64,000 nucleotides of DNA from Treponema sp. Marseille-Q3903 (GCF_014334335.1 NZ_JACSEU010000001.1:930001-994000), one strand, 5' to 3'. Shown: positions 15,679-24,246, counted from the first letter of the stretch. Numbers and translations: made by a program. The notes: generated from the letters alone by a model not told the origin.

Positions 15679-17574
15679 TCAGTTAAAATTGCTTACAAGG
15701 CGAATCATGTACAGAATCACGTAATCTGTAAGAGATTTAGAATCTTTGATTTTCTGCATATTCGGAGTGTTTACAAGAGTTTTTGCAAGGTTTTCAACAC
15801 GTTCTTTCGTAAAGCTCGTTGCCGAAAGTGTTTTTACAACTCGTCTTGTGTAATCGCGAATTAAAGCGTTTACATCTTCTGTAAGATTATTGTACGCTTC
15901 TTTTGATATCATCGTATTCCACTGTTTTATAAGATAATCGAGCTCTCTGTCCATCGTTGAGCCTTCAGGAACAAAATTATCTACAATACTTTTTGCTTGA
16001 GCCGCAAGCGCCTGAGTTTTTGTAAGTTGTTTGGCAGTCGTCTTTTGTTTTTCATCATCTTCCTGAACAACTTGCTGGACTTGTTTTGAAGTTTGTGAAT
16101 CTGTTTTCTTCTTTGAGGCAAACAATGAGATAAACCATGAAATAACCGGAATCGTATAAAAAAACGGCAATCTCGATTTTGCGTTGGCAAGTATATTTGA
16201 GCTTTTCAGCATAAGGAGCGTGCTGTAAGGAAGAAGATGTCCGTCGATAAACAAATTGAAGCTGTCAAAATCATCTGTATCTTTTTCATAAGAGAGAAGT
16301 GTCATAAAGTTTGCATTTAAAAGTGCATGCAAAATCGGAGAGTTGATCTCTATTAAATCGGCAAGCGCCTTTTCGAACATATCTTTATTTGTCATTTCCG
16401 GAAGTTTTTCAAACCCGAGAAGCGCGTTGTACCATTTATCTTCAAGCTGTCTTTCTACAGAATCGTGAGCTTCGTTACAAAGGCGAACGACAACTTGTAT
16501 AACTTTCTGTTTGTAGACGTAATATCGTCTTCCTGAACTGATTTTAAAAACAAAAAGAGTTGGGAGCTGCGTCGTATCGCTTTCAGTCGTCATGCGCTGT
16601 AAAAACTCTTTTAGATCTTCCTCAGAATATTGTCCGTAAAGTAGACGACCGTTTTTATCTTGAAATTTCAGAATCTGATTCATTGAGTAAAAAAACGGCG
16701 GCTGTGCGAGCGAATGTTCCAGTTCTTTGAGCGCTTCTGAACGTTTGCGAGCTTCCTGAAATTTTTCTTTAAGATATGTGCTGTGAACTTCGAGGATGCT
16801 CACCGCTTGCAAAATGCTCGTATCTTCCTGAGTGCGATCCTGAATTTTCTCAAAATCCTGACGAATGTAATACAGCGTTTGATTCCAGATGTAATAATCA
16901 TCGCCGTCAGAAAAATCTACAAACTGATAGTTTTCCGTGTCTACAAACTGAGTGTAAAAATTGCGGATTGAAATCTCTTTTGTAGGATTTGTGCTGCGGA
17001 TTTTTTTCAGAAAATAATCGTGAAATTCTTCTTTTTTTAATATGCGGCGCACTTTTTTCTGCGCTGTATCGAGAAGAACTTTTAGCGGAACGCATGCCGG
17101 CAAAACCATTGAAGGAACGTCTTTAGGACAATCTATTATGTATAGAAGCGGAGATTTAGGATCTTCTGTTTCTGTTAAGTCTTTAATATGTTGATTTAAA
17201 GATTTTTTTTCGAGCACATTCAGTGGAAAGTTTTTTGGTAAGTCCGCTATTACAGGATACGGGATAGTTTCATTTTTCATTATCTCTTTGAATCTGTTTG
17301 CATAATTTACAGAGAAACTTGAAATTGAAACAATAGTCTTTTTGTTATTGACAGTTATCAGCGCAACAAGGTGTTTTTCGGAAAGTCCTTGAAGTTCCGC
17401 ATTAACAGTATTTGTTGTGTCTGCGAGATATTTTACCAATTCAGCTTTTTCTTCTACATGATGCTCCGCATACTTTTTAATGTAAGTACAGAAATCACGC
17501 AGGTCAATAAATGGAGAATTTGATTTTTCCGCATAATGTCGGATGATAGAACTTAAGTTTGCAGATGTAGCCAT
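15679..17574 (-). CDS. Spirochaete-type hypothetical protein, 631 aa
   Basis: I do not recognise this 631-residue protein. It has no signal peptide. Most of it looks mixed alpha/beta and soluble. A short hydrophobic stretch (FFYTIPVISWFISLFASKKK, about residues 480-500) could be a monotopic membrane or interface helix, and a Gln/Lys/Thr-rich linker follows (about 505-540). The C-terminus is helical. It may be a cytoplasmic or membrane-associated structural protein. It starts without a Shine-Dalgarno; TAGAAT ends about seven nucleotides before the ATG, so the mRNA may be leaderless. The frame is long and coherent with local codon use, so it is a real gene; no function is proposed. Confidence 0.7.
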   Translation of the reverse strand: MATSANLSSIIRHYAEKSNSPFIDLRDFCTYIKKYAEHHVEEKAELVKYLADTTNTVNAELQGLSEKHLVALITVNNKKTIVSISSFSVNYANRFKEIMKNETIPYPVIADLPKNFPLNVLEKKSLNQHIKDLTETEDPKSPLLYIIDCPKDVPSMVLPACVPLKVLLDTAQKKVRRILKKEEFHDYFLKKIRSTNPTKEISIRNFYTQFVDTENYQFVDFSDGDDYYIWNQTLYYIRQDFEKIQDRTQEDTSILQAVSILEVHSTYLKEKFQEARKRSEALKELEHSLAQPPFFYSMNQILKFQDKNGRLLYGQYSEEDLKEFLQRMTTESDTTQLPTLFVFKISSGRRYYVYKQKVIQVVVRLCNEAHDSVERQLEDKWYNALLGFEKLPEMTNKDMFEKALADLIEINSPILHALLNANFMTLLSYEKDTDDFDSFNLFIDGHLLPYSTLLMLKSSNILANAKSRLPFFYTIPVISWFISLFASKKKTDSQTSKQVQQVVQEDDEKQKTTAKQLTKTQALAAQAKSIVDNFVPEGSTMDRELDYLIKQWNTMISKEAYNNLTEDVNALIRDYTRRVVKTLSATSFTKERVENLAKTLVNTPNMQKIKDSKSLTDYVILYMIRLVSNFN

Positions 17575-17626
17575 ATAGCATATTCTATACTATATAGCTA
17601 CTTTTTGAAAGTTATTATTTATAGAA

Positions 17627-18463
17627 TTATTTTATTTGTATTTCGCCGACATTTGTGTGCGCCGTAATTCTTTTATCGGTTTTTCCTCTCTGTGTGTATG
17701 AGCGGCTGCTGTTCTTTCCGCCAACGACGATTGTGCCTACATTTGTTGAAATATTCATATCATAATTTTCAATATCCTGAATCGGATTGATTATTATTTC
17801 GCCTACATTCGACTCGCAGTTGAGCTTATCAAATACAACATTATTGATTTTTACAGCACCGACATTTGTCTGAACACTGCAATCTTCTATATCGACATTT
17901 TTGATAACTATTTTTCCGACATTTGTGTTTACCATCACCGAATCGAGTGATTTTTCTTTTGGAATTGTCATTTCAACATAACAATTTTTGTTGCCCAATC
18001 CGCTGCGGCCAAATCCTTTTTGGCGAATATTCAATGTGTTGTCTTTTACTTCATAAACAGGAACTAAATAATCTCTGGATGTGCGATATTTAATTGAATA
18101 ATCGTTGCCTCGACAGATTTTTACGCCCATTATTTTTGCATTCAGTTTGATGGAATTAAAACTGTTTAATTTTTCTTTTCCTGATTTTTTTCTGTATGAA
18201 AATCTGTTTTTGTTCCAGTCATTTGAGTCGTCTGCAAAATCATCATCGGAGTTTTCTGCAAAATCATCATCATCAAAAGCGTTATCAAAATCATAATCGA
18301 AATCATCGTCAAAATCTAAATTGAAATTTTGGGATTTTAGTTGATTGTATGCGCTCCCCAATTCTGAAATTAAATTATACCTGCCGATGTGATACCATGT
18401 TCCGGCAATTATACAACCGATTGTAAAAATGCTAATAATTGTAATAAATATTTTCTTTTTCAT
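17627..18463 (-). CDS. Membrane-anchored DUF4097-type beta-repeat protein
   Basis: The start at 18463 is preferred because GGAG (minus strand of 18470-18473) is well placed; an ATG 12 bp upstream is possible. Residues 1-24 form a signal anchor. An Asp-rich segment follows (about 45-75: DFDDDFDYDFDNAFDDDDF), then a beta-helix-like domain with recurring NVG units (VNTNVGKIVIKN, VQTNVGAVKINN, CESNVGEIIINP, ISTNVGTIVVGG, AHTNVGEIQIK), the hallmark of DUF4097/LiaF-like proteins. The acidic segment could bind cations. It is the third gene of an operon with PadR and HAAS proteins, a set often tied to envelope stress in Firmicutes. The exact role here is unknown. Confidence 0.8.
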   Translation of the reverse strand: MKKKIFITIISIFTIGCIIAGTWYHIGRYNLISELGSAYNQLKSQNFNLDFDDDFDYDFDNAFDDDDFAENSDDDFADDSNDWNKNRFSYRKKSGKEKLNSFNSIKLNAKIMGVKICRGNDYSIKYRTSRDYLVPVYEVKDNTLNIRQKGFGRSGLGNKNCYVEMTIPKEKSLDSVMVNTNVGKIVIKNVDIEDCSVQTNVGAVKINNVVFDKLNCESNVGEIIINPIQDIENYDMNISTNVGTIVVGGKNSSRSYTQRGKTDKRITAHTNVGEIQIK

Positions 18464-18482
18464 CTTTTTCTCCATTTTATAT

Positions 18483-19445
18483 TTACACTTCCTCGCCATT
18501 CATAGCTTTGAGAATTATTTTTCCAACTCCGGCAACCGGCCAGATAAGCCACGAAATGTCCCATCGGAATGTCAAAAAACTGATACACAGGTATATGCAA
18601 AGCACAACAGACCAGTAGATGCTCATTATTGATTTTAGGTTTGGATTTTTGTATGAATCTGATTTTTTTGGTGCTTTGAATTCTGTAGCATTGTTGATGT
18701 TGATCAGATGGTCATAAATTTTTTTCATCTTTATTGAAGTTACAATTAGGTAAACTCCAACGCTGATAAAAATAAAAAAGAACGCTCCTTCAAGATTGTT
18801 TATAAATTCGTTTTCAAAACTGTCCAAAAAGACTGCCGGCACAAAACACAGCACACATAAAAGAACACCAAGTGAATATTTTATGCTGTATGTTGTTATA
18901 AATGCGCTTTTTCGTTCTTTTAACTGATCAATTGTGACAGAATCTATTGCGCATGGTTCATGTTTGATATATTTCCATTGTTCCATTGTGTTTGGAACGA
19001 CAATAAAAAGAGCGATAGCGATCCCGAGCATTACGAACATTCCAAGAACGCCATATCTATCTCCAAAGTTTGCGCTGTGTGCTAAAATTGGGGGGATAAA
19101 ACACATAATGCAAAGCGATATTGCAATAGTTGTCAGCCTGATAGCCTTAAACTTTGCTTCAATGTACTTGTTAACTTCTTCAAATGAAAGTTTATGACGG
19201 TTTATTTTGTCCTGCTTGTTCGAATAAAGGATATCCTCGATTCCAAGTGTTTTTGCAAGTTCGTCGAGATTTCCGAAATTCGAGATTACTTCGCCGACAG
19301 CTTCGTTTTCAGATTTGCCTTCTTTTATCAGCTCCGTGTATTTGTCTTCCATCATCTGAAGCAGTTCAGATTTTGCTTTTATAACTTTGTCTGTCAATGG
19401 CAAACCGCGGAACATCGAATCTAAATAACTTTTAATTGTTTCCAT
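18483..19445 (-). CDS. HAAS-domain (DUF1700-like) membrane protein
   Basis: A 320-residue protein. Residues 1-75 form the alpha-helical HAAS/permease-prefix domain (LDSMFRGLPLTDKVIKAKSELLQMMEDKY, then GEVISNFGNLDELAKTLG), which typically pairs with PadR regulators. A membrane part with about five helices follows (near 110-130, 135-155, 195-215, 220-245 and 290-310). It starts 9 bp after padR with AGGAG upstream and ends 20 bp before the next start, so the three genes form one operon. Known HAAS proteins are thought to be signalling or anti-regulator membrane components; no enzymatic role is evident. Confidence 0.8.
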   Translation of the reverse strand: METIKSYLDSMFRGLPLTDKVIKAKSELLQMMEDKYTELIKEGKSENEAVGEVISNFGNLDELAKTLGIEDILYSNKQDKINRHKLSFEEVNKYIEAKFKAIRLTTIAISLCIMCFIPPILAHSANFGDRYGVLGMFVMLGIAIALFIVVPNTMEQWKYIKHEPCAIDSVTIDQLKERKSAFITTYSIKYSLGVLLCVLCFVPAVFLDSFENEFINNLEGAFFFIFISVGVYLIVTSIKMKKIYDHLININNATEFKAPKKSDSYKNPNLKSIMSIYWSVVLCIYLCISFLTFRWDISWLIWPVAGVGKIILKAMNGEEV

Positions 19446-19454
19446 AATTTTCTC

Positions 19455-19784
19455 CTATTTTGCTATAAATTTTTCGATAACCTCTTTTGTGAGGTTCCAC
19501 TCTTCACATTTTTCTTTGTAGTAGTTTCTGCCTTTGTCGGTGATACGGTAGTAAGTACGACGTTTGCCGTTTTCTGCATTTTTTGAATAAGATTCGACAT
19601 AACCGTTTGTTTCCATTCGCGCAAATGCAGAATAAAGAGTTGTCTCTTTTATTATGTACTTTTCTTCCGAAACTTCCCTGATGTTTCTGGACAACTCGTA
19701 TCCGTAAGAATCATTTTGCAGAAGCAGATACAAAATCATTGTGTCGTTATAACCGCGTATAACATCACTGCTGATTGTTATCAT
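19455..19784 (-). CDS. PadR family transcriptional regulator
   Basis: A 109-residue winged-helix protein of the PadR s1 type. It has GYNDTMILYLLLQNDSYGYELSRNI (helix 1-2), the recognition region KETTLYSAFARMETNGYVESY and the wing NGKRRTYYRITDKGRNYY, ending in a short dimerisation helix. AGGAGG lies just upstream of the ATG. As first gene of the operon it should repress its own promoter and respond to a small molecule or envelope stress. Hairpin-rich repeats lie directly upstream. Confidence 0.92.
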   Translation of the reverse strand: MITISSDVIRGYNDTMILYLLLQNDSYGYELSRNIREVSEEKYIIKETTLYSAFARMETNGYVESYSKNAENGKRRTYYRITDKGRNYYKEKCEEWNLTKEVIEKFIAK

Positions 19785-19789
19785 TCTTC

Positions 19790-19977
19790 CTCCTATAAAA
19801 ACACCGCGTTAGCGGCAGCGCATGGATGCGCTGAATCAAAGTTTACGGAGCGCGACGCGCAAAGTAAACTTTAGTGGTAAAAATTACAAGGAAGTGATTT
19901 TTACCACACTCCTATAAAAACACCGCGTTAGCGGCAGCGCACGGATGCGCTGAATCAAAGTTTACGGAGCGCGACGC
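19790..19977. repeat. Direct repeat with nested hairpins upstream of padR
   Basis: A 69-bp sequence occurs at 19790-19858 and again at 19909-19977 (offset 119 bp), with one difference in the shared part. Each copy contains the hairpin CCGC-GTTA-GCGG and the near-palindrome AGCGCAYGGATGCGCT. Between the copies lie two more inverted repeats: AAAGTTTAC/GTAAACTTT and GTGGTAAAAAT/ATTTTTACCAC (19874-19884 with 19897-19907). It looks like a REP-type intergenic element rather than a coding remnant. Confidence 0.8.
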
Positions 19978-20056
19978 AACTCAGCGCTTTTTTCATCAGT
20001 CGTTACAACGATTATCGTGGTATTACGGCTGACGTAGTATAATATAATGCATCGAC

Positions 20057-20070
20057 GTTGATATGTCAAC
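20057..20070. promoter_or_regulatory. Candidate operator between padR and hisC
   Basis: GTTGA-TATG-TCAAC is an inverted repeat with 5-bp arms in the divergent region 19978-20119, close to promoter-like A/T-rich DNA. It could be the PadR site, but PadR operators vary and this is only a candidate. Confidence 0.3.
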
Positions 20071-20084
20071 AAAAATAAAAATAA

Positions 20085-20113
20085 TTGAAAATTTACTTAT
20101 AACAGACTAAAAT
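20085..20113 (+). promoter_or_regulatory. Promoter of hisC (leaderless type)
   Basis: TTGAAA (20085-20090), a 17-bp spacer and TAAAAT (20108-20113) end six nucleotides before the hisC ATG at 20120. No Shine-Dalgarno is present, so the transcript probably starts at the AUG. Confidence 0.65.
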
Positions 20114-20119
20114 ACATAT

Positions 20120-21277
20120 ATGTTGATGTCAAAACGTATGAGTGGACTTCATCCTTATGTTCCCGGAGAGCAACCTAAAGACCGCGTCTATATAAAACTC
20201 AATGCAAATGAAAATCCTTATCCGCCGAGTGAATCAGTGCAGAATGCTGTGCTTGAATTTGTAAAAAATCATCCTGAGAAAATGGGGCTTTATCCCGATC
20301 CTGATTCTAATGAACTTCGTGCAGCGATTGCTGATATGTTAAATCAGTCAGGCGGCGTTTTATGCCGTGCAAAAATCGATGGTAAAAAAGTGCTTCCTTC
20401 TGATGAAGATAAGCTTGCGTTTACTGTTACTCCCGACATGATTTACTGCGGTAACGGCTCTGATGAAGTTCTTTCGTTTCTTTTTTACGCTTTTTTTGAT
20501 TCTTCAAAGAAATTTGTCATGCCGGAATTTACGTACAGTTTTTATCCTGTTTACGCCGGTTTTTATGATATTCCGATAGACTGCGTCCCTCTAAAAGCGG
20601 ACTGGTCGCTCGACACTTCTGAAATGATTAAGCGAGCCGCTCTAAATAATGGCGGAATAATTTTTGCAAATCCTAATGCTCCGACAGGAATCGGGCTTAA
20701 ACGCAGCGATGTTCTACAGATGTTGAAAGCTGCAAATCAAGATGAAATCTTTGTCGTTGATGAAGCGTATGTAGATTTTGGCGGGGAGTCGTGCATCTCG
20801 CTTCTTTCAGATTTTAAAAATCTTGTGATTGTGCGCACGTTTTCTAAAAGTTTGTGCGGAGCAGGGCAAAGGCTCGGTTACATTGTTGCAAATCCTGAGC
20901 TCGTAAATATCGTCACAACTGTAAAAAACAGCGTCAATCATTTTCCAATCGACGCAATTGCGCAAGTAAGCGGAACTGCTGCCTGCCGAGATGTCGCATA
21001 TTACGTAGACACATCGCGCCGCATTGTGCAGGAACGCGACAAGTTTTATGATTTTCTCAAAGAAAACGGATTTTTTGTCATCAAGAGCCAAACAAACTTT
21101 CTCTTTGCAAAACATCAAAAAATCGGTGGCGAAAAACTTTACAAAGCCGTAAAAGAAAACGGCATTTTGATACGTCATTTTGCAACAAAGGGAATTGAAG
21201 AATTTGTAAGAATCTCAATTGGAACGCCACATCAGATGGAAATGCTTGCTCAGGCGATTCTCAAGGCGATTAAATAA
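20120..21277 (+). CDS. hisC: Histidinol-phosphate aminotransferase
   Basis: HisC is a PLP enzyme of fold type I that converts imidazole-acetol phosphate to L-histidinol phosphate. The 385-residue protein has the N-terminal KLNANENPYPPS, the YCGNGSDEVLSF cofactor region, NPNAPTG near residue 190, FVVDEAYVDF and the Schiff-base lysine in TFSKSLCGAGQRLGY near residue 243; the C-terminal Arg of EEFVRISIGTP binds the carboxylate. There is an insertion of about 20 residues near 78-98 (GVLCRAKIDGKKVLPSDED). No other his genes are in the window, so it may serve histidine or another transamination. A phosphoesterase follows after 15 bp. Confidence 0.93.
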   Translation: MLMSKRMSGLHPYVPGEQPKDRVYIKLNANENPYPPSESVQNAVLEFVKNHPEKMGLYPDPDSNELRAAIADMLNQSGGVLCRAKIDGKKVLPSDEDKLAFTVTPDMIYCGNGSDEVLSFLFYAFFDSSKKFVMPEFTYSFYPVYAGFYDIPIDCVPLKADWSLDTSEMIKRAALNNGGIIFANPNAPTGIGLKRSDVLQMLKAANQDEIFVVDEAYVDFGGESCISLLSDFKNLVIVRTFSKSLCGAGQRLGYIVANPELVNIVTTVKNSVNHFPIDAIAQVSGTAACRDVAYYVDTSRRIVQERDKFYDFLKENGFFVIKSQTNFLFAKHQKIGGEKLYKAVKENGILIRHFATKGIEEFVRISIGTPHQMEMLAQAILKAIK

Positions 21278-21292
21278 GCTGGAGGCTATGTT

Positions 21293-21985
21293 ATGAAGAT
21301 TTTAGTGATAAGCGACTTGCATGCACACAATGATGTTTTAGACAAGATGGACGAACAGTTCAAAGTTGCCGACGCCGTTGTCTTTGGCGGTGACTTTGCT
21401 GCGTGTTTTAAACCTGAAACTGGCAAAGAAGCGCTCAAAGCGCTTTGTTCAAAACATGATAATATCTTTGCAGTGCTCGGAAACTGTGATAATGAATCGT
21501 TTCTTGAAGATATTGAAAATCATGACATCAGCGTAGAAAATGCTCTTGTATTTCATGAAGGACTTGCGTTTGCAGGTGCCGGAGGCGGAACAAAGTTCAC
21601 AGGCAAAACGGAGTTTGAACGCGAAGAAGATGAAATCCTCGCTGATTTTGATATTGTAAAAGACTCGATTGAACAGTCGGGAGACAAATCGTTGTGGAAA
21701 AATCTGATACTTGTAAGCCATAATCCGCCTGTTGCAGAAAAAATCGATTCTTTTGACGGAGTCCATCATGCCGGCAGCCAAAAATTCACTGATTTTATAA
21801 AAGAAAACAAACCGTTAGCAGTACTCTGCGGTCATATCCACGAGGGAACAGGGATTGAAAAAATTGGAGAAACTGTTGTTATAAATCCGGGCAGCCTTGG
21901 TGAAAAAGGAACTTACGCTTGGCTCATCATTGAAAAAGATGGAGACTGTTGGAAAGTTGTCTCAACTGAAATAAATCAGTTATAA
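21293..21985 (+). CDS. Calcineurin-like metallophosphoesterase
   Basis: A 230-residue single-domain phosphoesterase. Metal ligands are visible in the expected order: ISDLHAH (D-x-H), GGDFAA, GNCDN, SHNPP and GHIHEG. This is the YfcE/MJ0936-type two-metal fold, which hydrolyses phosphodiesters or phosphomonoesters. It lies 15 bp after hisC with GGAGG upstream, so it is likely translated from the same transcript; a link to histidine synthesis is possible but unproven. A promoter for the next gene sits inside its 3' end. Confidence 0.88.
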   Translation: MKILVISDLHAHNDVLDKMDEQFKVADAVVFGGDFAACFKPETGKEALKALCSKHDNIFAVLGNCDNESFLEDIENHDISVENALVFHEGLAFAGAGGGTKFTGKTEFEREEDEILADFDIVKDSIEQSGDKSLWKNLILVSHNPPVAEKIDSFDGVHHAGSQKFTDFIKENKPLAVLCGHIHEGTGIEKIGETVVINPGSLGEKGTYAWLIIEKDGDCWKVVSTEINQL

Positions 21986-22003
21986 TGTAAACATGATATG
22001 TTT
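21957..22003 (+). promoter_or_regulatory. Promoter with operator-like palindrome upstream of 22033
   Basis: TTGTCT (21957-21962), an 18-bp spacer and TATAAT (21981-21986) are followed by the inverted repeat AAACAT-GAT-ATGTTT (21989-22003), which covers the expected transcription start. This is a typical place for a repressor site. Confidence 0.5.
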
Positions 22004-22032
22004 TAATTTAGAGATTTTTACGGGAGACGTGT

Positions 22033-22983
22033 TTGCTTAATCTTAAAAAAAATATTTTTACAGTTTTATTTCTCGGATTTGCGGCAGGATGTTCATTTGC
22101 TCAGATAGGTTTTTCTAGCATCAGCCTTGTAACTTTCAGAACAAAACTTTCATACACAATCGGTGAAGATACTCAGGCGTATACTGCAAAACGAGAGCTC
22201 AACCCTTTCTCAATAAACAAATACGAAACGACTTACGCACTGTGGTATTCTGTCAGAGTCAATGCGGAAAAAATCGGTTATTATTTTCAAAATCCTGGTC
22301 AGGGTGGTTCAAACGGCAAACGAGGAGCCCCCTCAACCGAATTAGATTATGCTCAGCCTGTCACAATGATAAACTGGTACGATGCTATTGTGTGGTGCAA
22401 CGCTTTGAGTGAACTTCGCGGTAAGACTCCATGTTATGCCTACAACGGAGACGTATTGCGTGATTCAAGCGATACAGCTGCATGTGATTTGTGTGTGTGC
22501 AATTGGAAAGCTGATGGTTACAGACTTCCTTCCGAAGCTGAATGGGAATATGCTGCAAGGCGCACTAGAATGGGATTGCAGCGCGGAGATATGATAAGCG
22601 GTCAGCTTACTTCAGATCCTGAAGAAGGGCTTTTGTATGCGTGGTCATCAGAAAACGCAACATCTACTCACAATGTTGGGACTGCCGGTATTCCTTTTAT
22701 TCCCGATGAAATATCTTACCCTGCTACAGGAAACGCAAACGGTGCAGGGCTTTACGATATGTGCGGGAACGTGCTTGAATTTTGTTGGGACTGGTTTTCT
22801 GACTATACATCTGATAATCAAACAGGTCCTGATGTAGGATTTGAACGAGTTAGCCGCGGTGGAAGCTGGTCTGAATATACGATGTTTTTGTATGCAGGTG
22901 ACAGATACAGCTACGATCCAAACGAATTTTATAATTATATGGGATTTAGAATCTGCTGCACCGCACAGCTTTCTGAAGAATAA
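22033..22983 (+). CDS. Exported formylglycine-generating-enzyme-like (SUMF1) protein
   Basis: The start is a TTG with GGGAG six nucleotides upstream. A signal sequence (KKNIFTVLFLGFAAGCSFA) suggests a lipoprotein or a cleaved exported protein. The rest is an FGE-sulfatase/SUMF1 fold: PFSINKYETTYALWYSV, QPVTMINWYDAIVWCNAL, YRLPSEAEWEYAAR, GLYDMCGNVLEFCWDW, VSRGGSWSE and MGFRIC. In this large superfamily most bacterial members are not sulfatase activators but binding or effector modules; I do not see clear active-site cysteines in the canonical arrangement. It abuts the stop of convergent corA with no gap. Confidence 0.82.
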   Translation: MLNLKKNIFTVLFLGFAAGCSFAQIGFSSISLVTFRTKLSYTIGEDTQAYTAKRELNPFSINKYETTYALWYSVRVNAEKIGYYFQNPGQGGSNGKRGAPSTELDYAQPVTMINWYDAIVWCNALSELRGKTPCYAYNGDVLRDSSDTAACDLCVCNWKADGYRLPSEAEWEYAARRTRMGLQRGDMISGQLTSDPEEGLLYAWSSENATSTHNVGTAGIPFIPDEISYPATGNANGAGLYDMCGNVLEFCWDWFSDYTSDNQTGPDVGFERVSRGGSWSEYTMFLYAGDRYSYDPNEFYNYMGFRICCTAQLSEE

Positions 22984-24036
22984 TTATTTTTTTAATTTCT
23001 TTTCTTGAAGTTTTAAACGTCTTGCTTCTTGTCGAACTTTGCTTTTCTGTTTTCTAGACATTTTTCTGGCGTTTTTTATCGCTTTTATAGTATCTCTGTT
23101 GAAATTCAACAGCCATGTGCAGATAAATATCGAAACTACACAGAGAATCGTTGCCATAATCAACGGCCAGTAGCCTGGTAATTTATCAAAAGGCTGTCGA
23201 AAGTTCATTCCAAAATAACTTGTTACAAAAGTAGGAGCCATCATCACAAGGTTGATTATAGCGAGTTTTTTCATCACAACGTTCAAGTTATTTGAGATTA
23301 CAGAAGAGTACGCTTCCATGACGCCTAACAAAATGTTTGAATACGTATCGGCCATCTCAATAGCCTGACGATTGTCTATTTCAACACCTTCAACAAAGTC
23401 GATGTCGTCTTCGCCAAACTGGATAAGTTTTGTGCTCTTCATCTTCATAAAAAGCAGCGAATTGCTTTTGAGCGAAGTTGTAAAGTAAACAAGAGATTTT
23501 TCAAGCCCGAGCATGAGCATGATTTCTTTGTTTTCAATTTCAAGGCGCATCTCGTTTTGGATGCTGGTCGAGCGCCTGTTTATCTCTTTAAGATAACGCA
23601 AAAAATTTAAGTTTGCCCGATTCAAAATGTGAACAATAAATGATGGAAAGTCGTTTAGCCGCACGTTTCGTATTCTGTTTGAGCCGAAATCTCGCAAAAC
23701 TTCACTGTCTGTCCAGCACATTGTGATGATTATCTTTCCTTTTATGATGATTCCGATTGGAAGCGTATAATAAAGTGTTTCCGCTGACGGATCGTAAACA
23801 GGAACACGGACAATTGTAAGAATATATCCGCTGTCACCTTCTTCAATACGAGACAGTTCATCAGGGTCAAGGATGTCTAATATGTGGTCTTGTTCAAGTT
23901 GATATTCTTCCTGCAAAAATGTAGTTTCGTCGCGGGTTACGCTGCGCGCATCGACCCAAACAGGAAGTGATTCGTCTATGTCGTCTTTTTTTGTTTTTTT
24001 GAATTGACCTTCAATCTGCTGCCAGTATGTAATCAT
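22984..24036 (-). CDS. corA: CorA-type magnesium/cobalt transporter
   Basis: CorA forms a pentameric channel for Mg2+ (and Co2+/Ni2+). The 350-residue protein has the large cytoplasmic domain and, at the end, two membrane helices. TM1 ends in the selectivity motif YFGMNF (GMN intact) near residue 285, and TM2 is PLIMATILCVVSIFICTWLLNF. The very basic tail (KNARKMSRKQKSKVRQEARRLK) is normal. Its start has CGGAG upstream. A 23-codon frame with an excellent ribosome site lies about 70 bp upstream on the same strand and could be a regulatory leader. Confidence 0.95.
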   Translation of the reverse strand: MITYWQQIEGQFKKTKKDDIDESLPVWVDARSVTRDETTFLQEEYQLEQDHILDILDPDELSRIEEGDSGYILTIVRVPVYDPSAETLYYTLPIGIIIKGKIIITMCWTDSEVLRDFGSNRIRNVRLNDFPSFIVHILNRANLNFLRYLKEINRRSTSIQNEMRLEIENKEIMLMLGLEKSLVYFTTSLKSNSLLFMKMKSTKLIQFGEDDIDFVEGVEIDNRQAIEMADTYSNILLGVMEAYSSVISNNLNVVMKKLAIINLVMMAPTFVTSYFGMNFRQPFDKLPGYWPLIMATILCVVSIFICTWLLNFNRDTIKAIKNARKMSRKQKSKVRQEARRLKLQEKKLKK

Positions 24037-24103
24037 GATTATACTCCGTAATATTTTTTAGATAGTGAGAAGCCTTTTGATCAACACTGATTTTGATGTT
24101 CTG

Positions 24104-24175
24104 TCAGAAAATGATAATCAAGAGACTTTTTGTTTTTGTCAACGAATGTATGGGATAACTCGACCCACCGTCCAT
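24104..24175 (-). CDS. Possible 23-aa leader peptide upstream of corA
   Basis: An ATG five nucleotides after AGGAGG (minus strand) opens a 23-residue frame, MDGGSSYPIHSLTKTKSLLIIIF, ending 67 bp before corA. The ribosome site is the best in the region and nothing else explains it. It may be a leader peptide acting on corA, as short peptides do before some Mg2+ transport genes. It may equally be a chance frame. Confidence 0.35.
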   Translation of the reverse strand: MDGGSSYPIHSLTKTKSLLIIIF

Positions 24176-24194
24176 GGTTGCCTCCTGATAAAAA

Positions 24195-24214
24195 TAAATA
24201 TCAAATGATATTTA
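24195..24214. promoter_or_regulatory. 20-bp perfect palindrome upstream of the secretion operon
   Basis: TAAATATCAAATGATATTTA reads identically on both strands apart from the central AA. It lies in the 306-bp corA-gspD gap, about 50 bp before a small SD-led frame and 130 bp before gspD. It is a candidate repressor or activator site; the gap also holds a 24-codon frame and the TTTTGTCAAAA element. Confidence 0.45.
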
Positions 24215-24246
24215 CGTTATTTTAATGAATAAGGAGAGGTTTTGCA

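Noticed and set aside
19790-19977. CRISPR array or insertion-sequence end
   Set aside because: Only two repeat copies with a 119-bp offset, internal hairpins, and no transposase or cas gene nearby.
24037-24200. Mg2+ riboswitch (M-box) before corA
   Set aside because: The conserved M-box blocks are not visible; a small SD-led frame explains the strongest signal better.
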